From NCBI GenBank assembly GCA_026874595.1, contig CM049307.1, positions 3,061,579 through 3,125,578 of the forward strand: 64,000 nucleotides of DNA, given 5' to 3'. The notes beneath the pieces were generated by a model. The model was not told the DNA's origin. It did no database searches and was given only the letters and a program-made list of their open reading frames with translations. Position numbers and translations under genes: made by a program. Every line of letters begins with the position of its first letter. Positions within the stretch are counted from its first letter, which is position 1. This DNA is from Sipunculus nudus. Taxonomy: Eukaryota > Annelida > Sipuncula > Golfingiida > Sipunculidae. Shown in pieces: positions 22,655 through 34,886 of this stretch.

Positions 22655-22867
22655 CGGTGGCTAATTTAGGGCACAGAATAAATATTATCTCGAGAACATC
22701 TCGAGATCTCGACAAAAAATCTCGGCAAAACATTGCATTTTTTCTGCAGCAAAATATATGTCTTTGTGATAATTTGTCGAGATCTCGAGATGTTATCTCG
22801 AGTTCTCGTAATGTTATCCCGAGATTTCGAGATAAATATTTTTTCCTGTGTCCTAAATCAGCCACCA
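22655..22867. mobile_element. MITE, 213 bp, TA target duplication, CTCGAG-rich interior
   Basis: The ends are inverted copies: GGTGGCTAATTTAGGGCACA on the left, and the complement of the right end reads GGTGGCTGATTTAGGACACA. TA flanks both sides (22653-22654 and 22868-22869), as for Tc1/mariner-type insertions. Between the ends there are repeated TCTCGAG/CTCGAGAT blocks that also pair across the element, so the whole unit folds into a long hairpin. Open frames on both strands across it are by-products of the palindrome. Confidence 0.75.
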
Positions 22868-23508
22868 TAGAAAAACATCCTAGGCTAGATTTTTATTGCC
22901 GTCTCTATTTTTGTTTGCTTATGTCCAAAGACTGAACCAGACACCGTGTACAATGGTATATGTAAAACAATCTTATATTGCTGTAAATTTCCTGGAGAGC
23001 ATAAGGAATATGATACATTTTGCCAAAAACGTATTTGCAACATATATATTGCTTTCGGACAGCCACACTCTAAGAAAAAAGGGTTCTTGCGGGTTCTTCT
23101 TAGAACCCACATGGTTCTCTTTAGAACCATGATTCCAGAAAGAACCATTTCTCAGTGACAAGGTTTTATCTGGAACTTAGAGGTTCTTGCAGTGATCATA
23201 ACTTATAAACAGGTTCAAGATGGAACCCGTTTTGTCATTTGCGTTATCTTCAAAGGTGGGGATGAGTCACAGGCGAGTGAAGGTAGTCAAAGTTTTGACA
23301 ACTTTTTTATTAATCTTTTATTGTATGTGTGACACATTTCATAAATATACAATTTAGTATAAGGTTTAAAAAGCCGTATATTTCCAGTTTAGATTAACTC
23401 TAACCCAGCTTTAGAAATATAATATTTCAAAGTAATCTTAGAAATAGAACCAAAGTCTAATTATTAATATTTTACTTTCACTATATTAGAAAAATTATCT
23501 GAATATCA

Positions 23509-23556
23509 GGGGGGGGGGGGGGGGGGTTATCAAATTGCAAAAACTTGGGGGGGGGG
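23509..23556 (+). repeat. Two G-runs (18 and 10)
   Basis: Eighteen consecutive G at 23509-23526 and ten at 23547-23556. They could form G-quadruplex-like structure, or be tract expansions or assembly errors. Confidence 0.9.
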
Positions 23557-23607
23557 CATATATTGAGGCCTCTACGTCTTGTGATCGGACGCCCCGATGA
23601 TTAGGAC

Positions 23608-23619
23608 GCGCATGCGCAC
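23608..23619. promoter_or_regulatory. NRF1-type palindromic promoter site
   Basis: GCGCATGCGCAC matches the NRF1 consensus YGCGCAYGCGCR in a local GC-rich patch within AT-rich DNA. About 80 bp downstream a donor-like AAG|GTAAGA occurs at 23700. Together they look like a TATA-less promoter and a short non-coding first exon (about 23620-23699) on the plus strand. NRF1 is an animal factor; the exon is inference. Confidence 0.45.
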
Positions 23620-24389
23620 GTTTTTTGAACTAACGAGGTCAACTGATCTCCGGCGGATATTTTGGTCACCCAATATATTATAAAAGGAAATATAATAAGG
23701 TAAGACCTATGTTTATATATATTTTCATATAAAGGACATTGAAGTTATCTGTCTAGAAATGAACTGTCCAGTGAAATAATGTATCCAATTATTCCTCGTC
23801 TGCAAAAGAATTCACGTTCACGTATATTCTAAACGTGGACAGAGGCCGTTGATAAACATGACATACTATGTGTGCATTAATTGTAGCAGTAATGAATAAT
23901 GCTAGTTCACAGTCATACCTATCATGTAGAACTTGAAACAGTGACGTAGTATTAAAGGAAAATCATTACTTTTTAACAACATTTACCAAACAGAATTATA
24001 ATTCGGCTTCAGTGATTCAAACTATAAAAGCCAGTACACTATTCACGAAATACATAACATCTTGTGTAGTGTTTACAGTATCACTCATTTCTTAGACTTG
24101 ATCGTTTCTTTAAATTGTCATACAAATGATTTATCATACAAAAGGCGAAAAGACTCATCGCTTAGCCTATTTTGAATATCGCCAGTAATTGGGACAGATG
24201 GGAACGTTGCTTTGGAAACTATGTAATTGGGGTTTTCACAACATGCATGGGCTTGAGGGCCAAAACGGACTAACCCTCCCGATGTTTGGTTATGCTTAAT
24301 TACACATTCACTAAATGTGTTATAATGACTAATTATTATACCAAGCGTACACTTGACTAAAGTCACCCTTCCATTCTTTTTCATTGCAG

Positions 24390-24443
24390 TACACATTAAA
24401 AAGTATTAAGGAGTTTTCATTTAAATCTGACGATTATAATATG
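24390..24443 (+). CDS. Exon-like segment A, unknown product
   Basis: A 54-bp segment lies between a good acceptor (CTTTTTCATTGCAG) and a good donor (ATG|GTAAGT). It is open in one frame (YTLKSIKEFSFKSDDYNM), phase 0 at both ends. Its 3' end and upstream intron resemble those of the segment at 29019-29086 (shared GCTTAATTACACAT, ACTAAAGTC and GACGATTAT…TGGTAAGTT). I read it as a diverged duplicate of that exon. A minus-strand 92-codon frame (24118-24396) overlaps it and is not favoured. Confidence 0.4.
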
Positions 24444-24989
24444 GTAAGTTTTTTTTATTACAAAGAAAATATACATACATATATACATAATAACATACAA
24501 AAACAGACAATATATAACAAGGTGACATGAACATTTACAAACATGAAGAAAATCTTTGATCACCATGCAAATAATTTTTAACATACTTATAATATAATGA
24601 AAAATGCTTGATATTAAGTATATTGCATAAAGAATGTGTCAGTACGTATGTAACATATGGCAGACATCAATAAAATAAACTAAATCTGATCACAATGATC
24701 AGTTCACATGCAAAATTCAAAGTATTATTAATTTTTAATTTAATTTTCTGAACCAACAATTATTTTTAGTCTGTTCCAGATGGTTCCATGTTTAAAAAGT
24801 TTTCCTTTAGATATTGCCACCTGTTTTTCGACAGAGTAATAATTCGTAATCAGTTTAACTGCACTGTTAATTGACAACGATTGATCTTTGCATTTTGTAA
24901 TATATATATAATACTTAACAAGCAATATAACTTTATCCAGCAACTGATCTGTATCACTGTAATAGTTTCTTTAACTAGTTTTACATGAT

Positions 24990-25745
24990 CTTTGTAACAT
25001 AAAAATTTCGAATTAAATTTCCAGAATCCTGGCCATCTTTTATCAAGTGTAATTTTAACAGTAGAGAGATCAGTTTTAAAGTCTGGAAAAATCTCTTTTT
25101 TTTCTTACACAACCACTGAGACCTCTTGAAATCAAAATAAAATCCATTCTGCAAAACAATGCAGTAGGGTTAATTCTCTTCAAGGTATATACTGTGATTT
25201 TTCTGGATGTTGTTTTCTCCATATATCCAATAAATCTAAGTTATCTATCCATGAATTTATCAGTGTTTGTGATCTAAAATGTGTAACAGGGGTGCCTCCT
25301 TTTTTTATTTCTTTCTGTATAAAGAACTAGATTAAAATCACCTGCTAACAATATATTATCATTTGCCAGTCACTCAACAATTTCCATAATTTTACTAAAG
25401 AAAGCGGGGTCATCTTGGTTGGGCCCATATAGATTAACTAGAGTAATTCTTATATCTTCTAATGATATATCTATTATTAAGAATCGACCTTCCGCACAGT
25501 ACTTGATGTCATGAATATCATAACTTATATTATTTTTCAGCATAATACAAACTCCTTTGGAATTACTTGTACCATGGGAGAAGAAAATGTTACCTCCCCA
25601 TTCAGCTCTCCATCTATTCTCTTCATTAAAGGTGCTATGGGTTTCTTGTAGTACTATAATTTTAGCGTTACATTTATGTAACCATTGAAAAGTTTCCTTT
25701 CGTTTTTTATTATCCCTTAATCCTCTCACATTTGACGATATTATA
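24990..25745 (-). pseudogene. L1-type retrotransposon endonuclease fragment (ORF2 N-terminus), broken
   Basis: Minus-strand reading begins NVRGLRDNKKRK, then IIVLQETHS…WGGNIFFSHGTSNSKGV, then TLVNLYGPN, then GDFN (near 25325-25352), LDLLDIWRKQHP and finally a WPGFWKFN match near 25010. This is the order of the APE-type endonuclease of L1/Tx1-like elements. The frame is intact only to 25370; later motifs need several frameshifts and cross stops, and the H of the terminal DH pair is replaced (TDLS). No RT follows to the left, so it is 3'-truncated. It is not the same copy as that at 30095-35107. Confidence 0.88.
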
Positions 25746-28540
25746 TCTGTGAATTATATATGTACAAAGGAATGCTTCTCTGAAAGTTGTACAATACAGG
25801 TAATGGTGCACTATTGCATTGAATGTCTGCCTTAAACACATTGAAAGTCAAGTTACTGGACACATTACTTGAAACAAATATAAACTGACATAACTTACAT
25901 AAATAAACAGTCAACACGAAGGCACTATTAATCAAAAGCAGTGCCATAATATACTAACTACTGGTTCAAACAAAGTGACTGAGGAACCTTGCCTTAATTA
26001 TCTATGATACTGTGCTACAGCTCAATCGCCTATAGCACATAACCTGAAAAAAGGAACTAAATGGCATATTTATTTTTGTTGCATATACCTAGATAAAGAA
26101 TCGATATCCTTGACAGGTGCTATTATTAAAAAAAAATATTACAATGTTTTCAAGATTACGATAATTCACAGTTTGCCATGGTAACCTCTCTCCTCCCTTG
26201 TGACAATAACTGACAACATGATACATGAAAGGTGAGGCATCATAAAAGTCATTTCAATACTTTGGAACTAATCATTTTCAAAACAATGCAACTCTGATTT
26301 CATGTTCTCCAATAAGTTAATCATCTTTTAAACAAAAAAAAATTAAAAAAAAGAAGTAAAGATAAAGAAACATCTTGGTATGCAGTAAGTGTATCGGGGC
26401 AGGTGACACGAACTGCAAGCTGAAGGCATACATTGCTTAGATAATTTAAGTAACTGTTACAATTAATAGTGAATGCAGTTGAAATGCTTGATATATTTTT
26501 TAAATTGGTTTTATATTGTTTACACTAACTGAAAAGACTATTTTATTGAGAGCTACATATGTTTAAATTCACTCTTCTGGTATAAAACCGCAAATATCTT
26601 TTACCAAAAATAGATACATTAATGCTATCAACACAACCTGCATGTTAAAGCCAAATATCAGACATCTAATCATTATGCCCTCAAAAACTGGTAACATGTG
26701 TTGACGAAGCAGTCAGGTAGACTTGCTCTGAATTTAAACAGTTCTTCCTCCTAACAATAGGGAATTAATATATAGAGTGTAGTCCGTGTTGTTTTGAGGA
26801 TTTGTATACTTGACTCCATCAAACAAGCAGACCAGAAGGATAGCGAATATTTTGTATATAGTTATCCTGTCTTATAATTTTCTAGGTTCTATGTTGAAGT
26901 TTAAGGGGCTGCCCCGAGCCTTATCAGATTAAACCAGTTAAGATAAAATATAATAAGAAAACAGAAAAGAAGCATATTTGGTGTTGAGTAGGCACCATTC
27001 ATGTATTTCAAATTTCTGTGTAAACAGTCTGAAAACTATCTTAATGCCCTTGTATGAATAAGAGTTTTAACAAGAAATATGTTAAAAAAAAAGAAAAAAA
27101 AAGATGGACTGGCTAGAAGTGGGAGATTATTAGATGCAATAATTGAGTAAGTGAAAATTCACAGCTGTATATGGAAGTCTCTATAGTATGATAAAACAAA
27201 TGCAATAATATTGGTGAGATTACAGAAATCCAAGAAGTTATCTTGCTTCCATGAACTTGTCACCAAATACTACCAATTTATGAGATTAAGGTCGTGTCTG
27301 CTACAATGGGTAATTTATAAAATATATCAACATACATTTTCCCCCAGACTGATGAAACTTGTAACTGTCCCTGTGCAGGAATGAAGCAAATGTGCCGACA
27401 TATATTAGTGTATTACAGGAGACTAGTATAAATGTACACATGTCAAAACACTAGGCCAGCATATTCACTGTAGACGCCTCAATATTACAAATATATTCAG
27501 TGTACAAGGATCATATACATATAGACTTATCACATCATAATCAAACTTTCCTTGAGACTGTTCCCTGGGCACATAAGTGTTAATAGCACCTAGTGGCATC
27601 ATAAAGTATGCTGTGAAAAATTCAGAGTATATAAACAACATTATTCATGCATCCATCCGTACTGCTAAGATTATCAACTATGAAGCAAAATCATGTAATT
27701 TTACAAAAGTAACCTAATTACATTTTTTGATAAATGGTAGTAATAACAACTCTCTGAAAATACCTATGTTATTATACAGACGGCATAAAATAGGCCATAG
27801 GCTGTGTAGAAGTTCTCTAGTGAGATTTGTAATAGAGATACTAGATTGTTCAAACAAAACAATTAGTTGTCAGTTATAGAGTAAAGGGTCAGTGGAGTCT
27901 CATTTCATGAAAAATCTTTTGTTTCAATTGTACATCACAACTTATATCCTACTCTGCCTCATGAAAGCCGAAGGTATCCTGAATATATGCAATACCTACG
28001 TGTAAAAGGAAACACCGTTTTTGATTCCAGTTCATTATAAATATTACAACAATACAATCTCATCCATTTATATACAAATCATCTTATTGGTTGTGATAAT
28101 ATTCTTTTGTGAGTTTCACATTATGCCCTCACAGTAGAAAAAAAAAGTTCGGTACCTCAAGAGTTCTACAGAATCGACGGTCTGCTGACCTGTAGTACAC
28201 CCTTATTTTTGTAATAAATATATTTATATCTTGAAGCTCCTAAAAAAGGGCGCATCTAGTCCTTCATGCATATTTATTAACAACTCTAAAGGTAGTTTTA
28301 CATGAGAAATAACAGCTCACTAACTGAACATCGTAGTAAGTGTAAACATCCATGTTGATACATGAATAAGTTTAAATATATTTATGTTTCAATTTAAAGA
28401 AGTACCATGTGTTACACAAGTATTCTTGGACTGAAAGAAATGCCTACCTGTTTGTAATATTGTAATATTGTAATATCTCACATGAAATATGTATGCTTAT
28501 TAACACAAACATATATCCTGGAAGCCGGATAATACACACT
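25746..28540. other. Long AT-rich non-coding stretch
   Basis: No open frame above 68 codons, no tandem array and no mobile-element end seen. The part next to 25745 may be 5' sequence of the endonuclease fragment, but no ORF1 is recognisable. It would be intronic if the exon-like segments at 24390 and 29019 belong to one gene. Confidence 0.55.
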
Positions 28541-28544
28541 GCAA

Positions 28545-28602
28545 TTCATTACTGATGACTTTAATTTCAATTTGAAAATAGAACATGACACTAATATAAG
28601 TG
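28545..28602 (+). other. Possible third, decayed copy of the duplicated exon region
   Basis: AGTG|GTAAGTTATTTCTAAAT at 28603 resembles the donor and downstream intron at 29087 (GTTATTTCTAAAT), and similarity goes on in the AT-rich DNA that follows, at an offset of about 484 bp. No clear acceptor or open frame precedes it. Confidence 0.25.
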
Positions 28603-29018
28603 GTAAGTTATTTCTAAATTGTATCGCCCCAAGTATTAATAATGCGTATAAATTTAAGTATAAAAAAATCTAAGATTTTTATGTCTGTATTAACATCTGA
28701 TTATTAGAAACTTTGAAATACATTTTAAAGAATACAACAAGGTTAAATTTACAATATATTGATTTTTGTAATCAAATCCACACATATTCAATATATTTTG
28801 ATTATGTTTACATTATGTTTTGTTAACTTTAATATTTGAGATTTTAAAACATATGGGATGGGGGACAGAACTGAGTCTCTCAAGGTGTCGTCACGCTTAA
28901 TTACACATACGTGGCATTCTCTCTAATTAGCCTCCTATTCGTTCTCTAACCAACCTGGCATTGCATTGATTAATTATTATCAAGATTATACTATACTAAA
29001 GTCGCTTTCTCTTTGCAG

Positions 29019-29086
29019 TAACCAGATACATCTGCCTGAATGAAGAGCTGATTTTTGTTCTGAAATGCATTGACGATTATTACCTG
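29019..29086 (+). CDS. Exon-like segment B, unknown product
   Basis: A 68-bp segment between acceptor CTTTCTCTTTGCAG and donor CTG|GTAAGT. With two bases completing a split codon it encodes RYICLNEELIFVLKCIDDYY followed by L. It ends in phase 0, matching the start phase of 29528-29653. The entry phase differs from segment A, so A and B cannot share an upstream exon without a shift. Not recognised as a known domain. Confidence 0.45.
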
Positions 29087-29414
29087 GTAAGTTATTCCAG
29101 AGTTATTTCTAAATCATATAAAGTGTTAATAAGTACATCCAATTTTGTATCACAGTTATATAAAACAATGTAAAAATTACCAGTATATTATGATTATATT
29201 ATGTGTTGTGTTAATTAACTACGGCTCATCATGTGATTTAAAATATATCGTGTTAATGATATTTCGGGAACCTTGCCTAAACATTGTAAGGTTGCTGACA
29301 TTTATATTCCCAGTACAATCAGAGAGAGAGGTGTAATTAGCGACTTCACAGACCAGGAACGTATATGATTCCAAACATAATTGATTTTCAACAATTGGTG
29401 GTATATATATAATA

Positions 29415-29418
<4 letters not shown>

Positions 29419-29466
<48 letters not shown>
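29419..29466. repeat. (AT)n microsatellite
   Basis: About 48 bp of AT dinucleotide inside the presumed intron between 29086 and 29528. Confidence 0.97.
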
Positions 29467-29469
<3 letters not shown>

Positions 29470-29527
29470 GTACGTTTGAATCTTTGTATTTCTTTTCAAT
29501 ATATGTATTTCATCTCTTATTTTTCAG

Positions 29528-29653
29528 ATCGACTCTCCGTGCTGTACCTTACCCAGCACGCAATTAAGTGATATGGTGACACGGAACACTGGATATTTCG
29601 ACATTCGCGATGTTCTAGTGATACTCACTGATCACACATGGCGTCGATTCTAG
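29528..29653 (+). CDS. Candidate terminal coding exon, unknown product
   Basis: An acceptor (CATCTCTTATTTTTCAG) is followed by 41 open codons and TAG at 29651. The peptide runs IDSPCCTLPSTQLSDMVTRN … VLVILTDHTWRRF. Phase 0 entry fits the donor at 29087. Base composition (about 48% GC) is well above the flanking AT-rich DNA, which favours real coding sequence. I do not recognise the product. The sequence after the stop is interrupted at 30095 by an L1 insertion; beyond it an AATAAA lies near 35346, which could end the original 3' UTR. Confidence 0.45.
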   Translation: MDSPCCTLPSTQLSDMVTRNTGYFDIRDVLVILTDHTWRRF

Positions 29654-30072
29654 CAGACATATCGTTTAGGATAGAAGACTTGTATACTTGGAACAATACA
29701 TTTGTCCAAGGGACTTGCATGTGTACGTTTGAATCACTCAGTGAGGCGTATCATCTGTGCTAGCCATACAACGTAATTATTAGCCATACCTGCGGACTGC
29801 TGTTTGTCGATTATATGTTGCTACGACTTTGTAAAACAGACAACTATTTATTTATAATACAGATTTACTACACAAGAGGACCTGGAGTGACAAGAGAGAA
29901 ACATTCACCAAAGAACACGAAAAAAACTGTATTCGTGATGTGCACCAGCTATCAAACCCACAAGGAACGGCACATTCTCGGGTACATTGAATTTTAATTC
30001 TTGTCGCCATTTTTGTGTGTGCGGATGAGAAAGACAGTAAAAAACTACGAAGTATGCAATTTCATTGTTAGT

Positions 30073-30094
30073 ATTACAAGCAAAATGGAATTAT
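30073..30094. repeat. Target-site duplication, left copy
   Basis: ATTACAAGCAAAATG then GAATTAT. It matches 35108-35129 at 21 of 22 positions (only G30088 against A35123 differs). Confidence 0.85.
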
Positions 30095-30767
30095 TTGAAC
30101 ATCTGACACTCTGTCTTGTAGTTCTGAAGATGTAAGAAAAAAAATCTATTCTGGTATAAATTTTCTTAGAAGTTTGTCTCTATGTATATTTATTTAAATA
30201 AGGGTGTTTGATTCTCCAGATATCTTGTAAGTCTAATCTTCCTTTTATATTGATTTTTTTCATTTATTGCTCTTGTTTTAAGGATGACTGATCCACCTTT
30301 TTATCATCTCGAGTAAGAGCTGTATTCCAATCTCCTCCCATCAGTATATTATCCTCTTGTTTCACATTGAATAATTCTATTTTTTTAATAATTTCTTTGA
30401 AAAACACAACTTGCTTACACTCATCATTTGGAGAGTATATATTTATGATTATGAATGTTGTTTCATTAACTTCTAATTGCAAAATAATTAATCTTCCCTC
30501 CTCATCTTTATAGGTCTCTTTATATTCGCACTGTAAATTTCCTGATATGAAACAAGCTACCCCTCGACTATGTGTACTACCGTGACTCATTATAACATAT
30601 CCTCCCCATTCATTTTTCCAAGTAATTTCATTCCCTGGCTCACTGTAGGTTTCCTGTATTAAAAGTAAGCTTGCTTTGTGTTTTCTGGCCCATGTGAAGA
30701 TGGACCTTCTCTTTTTGAAGTTTCTTAACCCTCTCACATTTATACTTAGTAGTTTAATATCTGACAT
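30095..30767 (-). pseudogene. L1 ORF2 endonuclease part, inverted 5' segment
   Basis: From 30767 leftwards: KLLSINVRGLRNFKKRRS, LLLIQETYSEPG, WGGYVIMSHGSTHSRGVA, IINIYSPN, GGDWNTAL. The frame stops at 30264 after QSSLKQEQ. Past that stop the reading goes on as LDLQDIWRIKHPYLNKYT, RIDFF (after a frameshift) and SSELQDRVSDVQII, reaching the left edge. The Asn of NVRG, Glu of QET and Asp/Asn of GDWN are present, so the catalytic residues of this half survive. The final SDH is on the other segment. The first part (30264-30767) is 167 codons long and uninterrupted. Confidence 0.9.
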
Positions 30768-30937
30768 ATAAAGTTTTTTCTTTCTTTGTAAAATTTGTTA
30801 AACGGTTGCACATAAAAGCAGAAATACTACACTGGGTAATAGAGTTAATGAATTTGTTTAGATCTACATTTTGATTGATAGAGACATACAGATGCATATA
30901 TAAGTGGATGAATATCTGAACATTATTCCTATATTGT

Positions 30938-31018
30938 ACCAGATTTCTAGATCGACCAAAAACTATCAATATAGAAAGCCAGATTTCTAGATCTACCAAA
31001 AACTATCAGTATAGAAAG
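30938..31018. repeat. Two-copy 40-bp tandem repeat in the L1 5' region
   Basis: CCAGATTTCTAGATC and ACCAAAAACTATCA plus TATAGAAAG occur twice in a row with two or three changes. It lies upstream (minus-strand sense) of the endonuclease start, so it would be in the 5' UTR or a lost ORF1. The rest of 31020-31872 has no recognisable ORF1. Confidence 0.8.
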
Positions 31019-31872
31019 TCCTGTCCTATCTAATTTACCATCTATGGATATCATAATATATTCCACTAATTTTTCATTTTGTTTCTCTCTTTGAAATCCT
31101 TGGATTTGAATTCTTATCATCGAGCTGCAGACCACTTTCCTTTGCTCGATGATTTTAAGTGACTAACAATAATGATCTCCAATTTTAATTATGTATCTAT
31201 TTTTACATTTTTTAATGTTTTGAAATTATGACAGACTTTTTTTCTCCACTTTTCATATAAATATATATATTAAAACATCGATATAAATATATTAAAATGT
31301 AATTGACCAAGATCTCCATACAACATTTTCAAAGCTTGTGCGTGGGTGTGTCCCTTGGTTCAACTATTAATTTCCACTGAAAATATAATCTTAATTTTCG
31401 CACAGTATCCGACCATAAATTATAAAGTTTAATAGATGTATATATATCTTACCTTATTAACACACATTTACACTCAGTGACTCGACACCTATGAAAAGTA
31501 AGCTCTCATTTATCAAATTGAAAATAGTATTGATAATACGGATTTTCAGCCCGTCTTACAAACCGCTCAAATATTATATATCTCATGACAACCAGTATAT
31601 GCAAACCCAAATATGAGTTTTTTTATATATAATTATTTACAATACAAGTACAGTATTTAATAATTATTTTTCACTACATACTTCTTACCAACAGTGTCAA
31701 CACGGACAGCACGAAAAACGGCAACTCGCCTGGAATCAAAACTAATAATATTACATTGCATTGTACAAAACTTGCTCTTACCGTGCCTTATTTAAATTTT
31801 GACTGATTCTTTACATTGCATTTTAAGAATATTATATACTCACCAGTAAATCCTTCCATCTAACATTAGTAA

Positions 31873-34800
31873 CAAATAATTCCTAGTATTAAATCAGATC
31901 ATTCTGGAGTAATACTTTCTTTAAAAGAAGATATATCAGAGAGAAGGGGAAAAGGTTACTGGAAATTTAATAATAAGCTCTTACAGGACAGGGTTTACTT
32001 AGACTTGATGTTTTCAAAGCTAGATGAATGGTTAAGAGATGATAATGATGATAATCCAAACCTACGCTGGGAGTTTCTAAAATACAAAATTTAGAAAAGA
32101 AACCATAAGGTATGCAAAAACTAAATGTAGGGAGACACGAGAGAGAGAACGGTGTTTGATCGGGGAAATACAAGAGATAGAAGATAAAGAAGAGGAAATA
32201 GAAAGATACAAATACCAAATAATAAATTACAGGATTTATATGATGCAAAAACTGAAGGAATAATAACCAGGGCAAAAATAAGATGGATTGAACAAGGAGA
32301 AAAAAGTACAAAGTATTTTTATAATCTAGAAAAATGAAATGGAAATAGGAAACAAATTAAGAAATTAACAGATGAGGATGGACACATTATAATAAGAACT
32401 AAAAATATTTTAGAGGAAGAAAAAAGATTCTTTGAAAATCTGTATGCCTCAAAACAATGTTCAAAAGAAAATTTGGTCTTTAATGATTTTTTAGGAATAA
32501 ATACATTCCAAACCTTTCACCTGAAAAACAGGGAATGTGTGAGGAATATTTGTCTTTGGAGGAATGTTTTAAAGCATTAAAAACCTTTAAAAAGAATAAA
32601 TCTCCAGGTAATGATGGTTTGTTAGCAGAATTTATTATACATTTTTGGGAAAAAACTAGGAATGGTGATGGTTAATAGCTTTAATTATTCTTTGGATACT
32701 GGTTGTTTGACAGCATCACAGAAACAAGCAGTTATCACTCTGGTTGAAAAGAAAGACAAAGATAGGACTAAAATTAAACACTGGCGTCCTATTTCTTTAT
32801 TAAATATTGATTATAAGATTATGACAAAAGCTTTATCATTTAGATTAAAAACAGTCTTATCAAAACTGATTCATGAAAATCAACATGGCTTTATGAAAAA
32901 TACATCCATAACAGAGGCAGTTAGAACTATTTTGGATGCTGTTTATATACAAATCAAAGAAATTTGGATGGTATACTTCTCACAATAAACCTAGAAAAGG
33001 CTTTCGACACATTATATTGGAAATATATTTTTGCAACACTTCAACGATTTAATTTTGGTGTCAGCTTTATTAAATGGGTGAAAGTTTTGTACGGTAATGT
33101 GGAGGCATGTATACTAAATAATGGTTTTTCATCAGGTCATTTTAAGATTGAAAGAGGAGTGAGACAGGGAGATCCCCTTTCACCATACCATTTTATTTTG
33201 TGCTTGGAGATGTTGGCTGTATCAATATGAAGTAATCCAGATATAAGTGGTATACAGATTAAAAACAATGAATTAAAATTAGTGCTTTATGCAGATGATA
33301 CTACTGTTATAGGTAAAGATACAGATTCAGCTAAAAATGTATTAGACTTATTTTAAAAAATTGCAAAATACTCTGGTTTAAATAGAAATAGAGAAAAAAC
33401 AGAAGCTATGTGGTTGGGGAAATTTAAGGATAGAAGAAATAAACCACTGGGGCATAGATGGCAAAACCATGTAAAAGTGTTAGGTACCTATGTGACAAAA
33501 ACCTTGCCCAAATGGACAAATATAATTTTGAACAAAAAATTGAAAATATATATGAAATAACAAATTTATGGAGACAGAGGAATTTAAGTTTATATGGTAG
33601 GATACTAATTGTAAAAACTCTGTGTTTCTCCAAACTTGCACATTTAACTGCAAACATTCCATTAACAAAAGAGTATAAGGATAGACTTAATAAAATAATA
33701 TGGGCTTTTATATGGAAAGGGAAGAAAAGGGGTAAAGTAAGAAGAGAAATATTGATAAAGCCAGTATCAGAAGGTGGTATGAATATGTTAGATATAGAGA
33801 GTTTCATTGAGACTCAACATGTTGTGTGGCTGAAGAAATATTTAGATAAATCTAAGAAAGACTGGAAGATGTTCTTTGAATTTTTCTGTCATTATTTTGG
33901 AACAATAGAGTTATTAATGGAATGTGAGTATGATGCTAAATTATTAAAAAAAATAAATTACCAGAAATATACATCAGTGCTCTGATAGCATGGAAAAAAA
34001 TCCGTTATCAAACCTTTTCTAGCCCCATTATCTGGAATAATATAAATATATTATCAGCGGGTAAATCTTTGTTTTGTAAATCATTGTATGAAGCAGGGCT
34101 TTTGTATACAAACTAGATGTACAGAGAAAATGGAGATATTGTAAGTTTTTGTCATTGGGCTAACTAAGGGGCCAAAAAAGTTGATTACCTTATGTATAGA
34201 ACAATAATATGTCAAATAAAGAGAGCAAAGTCTGAGAGACAAACATGTATTGAGGGAGAATATCTTCATCACAATTGTAACACTAAACAAGGAAATATAA
34301 CGATTAGTAATATTAAATCCAAGCAAACTTGTATGATTATTTTGTGAGTCTGAAAAAAATTGATAAACACAATAGTAAAGAAAAATACAGTCTAAAGTAT
34401 GATATTGTAGAAAATGATTGGAATGTTATGTACAGCATTGGGTTTGTAATATGTAGAGATAAAAAGATAATTGAATTCCAATACAAAATATTACAAGGAT
34501 ATTTATTTTTAAATGAAAAACTGTATAAATGTGGTATTGTTGGAGATCCACACTGTAGATATTGCCAATTAGACATGGAAAATATTGCACATTTGTTCTT
34601 CAAGTGTCCAATAGTTCAGCAATTTTGGACAGCCATCAGTAATTCATTTTCTATACCAGTAGATTTAGTTACAGAAAGAAATATTATTCTTGGAATATCA
34701 GACAATTTGAAGAAGAGAGAAAATAAGATAAATGAATCGCATACATTGAACACTGATAAATTCAAAGAATATTTGAGGTACCAGAAAAGAATTGAATGTG

Positions 34801-34886
34801 GAGGTAAAGAAGAAAATTTGTTTAAATGGATATCACTTTGGGAATGTATTTTAGATAAAAACATAGAACAAGTAAATTATCGATAA
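31873..34886 (+). pseudogene. L1 ORF2: endonuclease C-terminus, reverse transcriptase, zinc knuckle
   Basis: Reads SDHSGVILSLKED and GKGYWKFNNKLLQD (31894-31975), then after a frameshift a charged linker (KFRKETIRYAKTK), IRWIEQGEKSTKYFYNLEK (near 32280-32335), KKNKSPGNDG (near 32600), KHWRPISLLNIDYKI (32780-32820), HGF, LEKAFDTLYW (32990-33015), RGVRQGDPLSPYHF (33155-33195), LVLYADDTT (33280-33305) and a C-terminal HCRYC…H…C knuckle (about 34530-34610). This is the full order of a non-LTR RT, with the YADD active site intact. Several frameshifts and stops break it. Family: L1 superclade, Tx1-like by appearance. Confidence 0.95.

Noticed and set aside
23066-23157. A 92-bp mini-MITE ending at TCTCAGTG
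   Set aside because: The inner end matches the left end only loosely and no target duplication is present; the distant 35782-35802 match is perfect.
24118-24396. 92-codon minus-strand frame
   Set aside because: Overlaps the better supported plus-strand exon-like segment and its acceptor, has no motif, and lies in AT-rich DNA.
33424-33807. 127-codon minus-strand frame and similar frames at 34081-34864
   Set aside because: Antisense shadows of the L1 reverse transcriptase.
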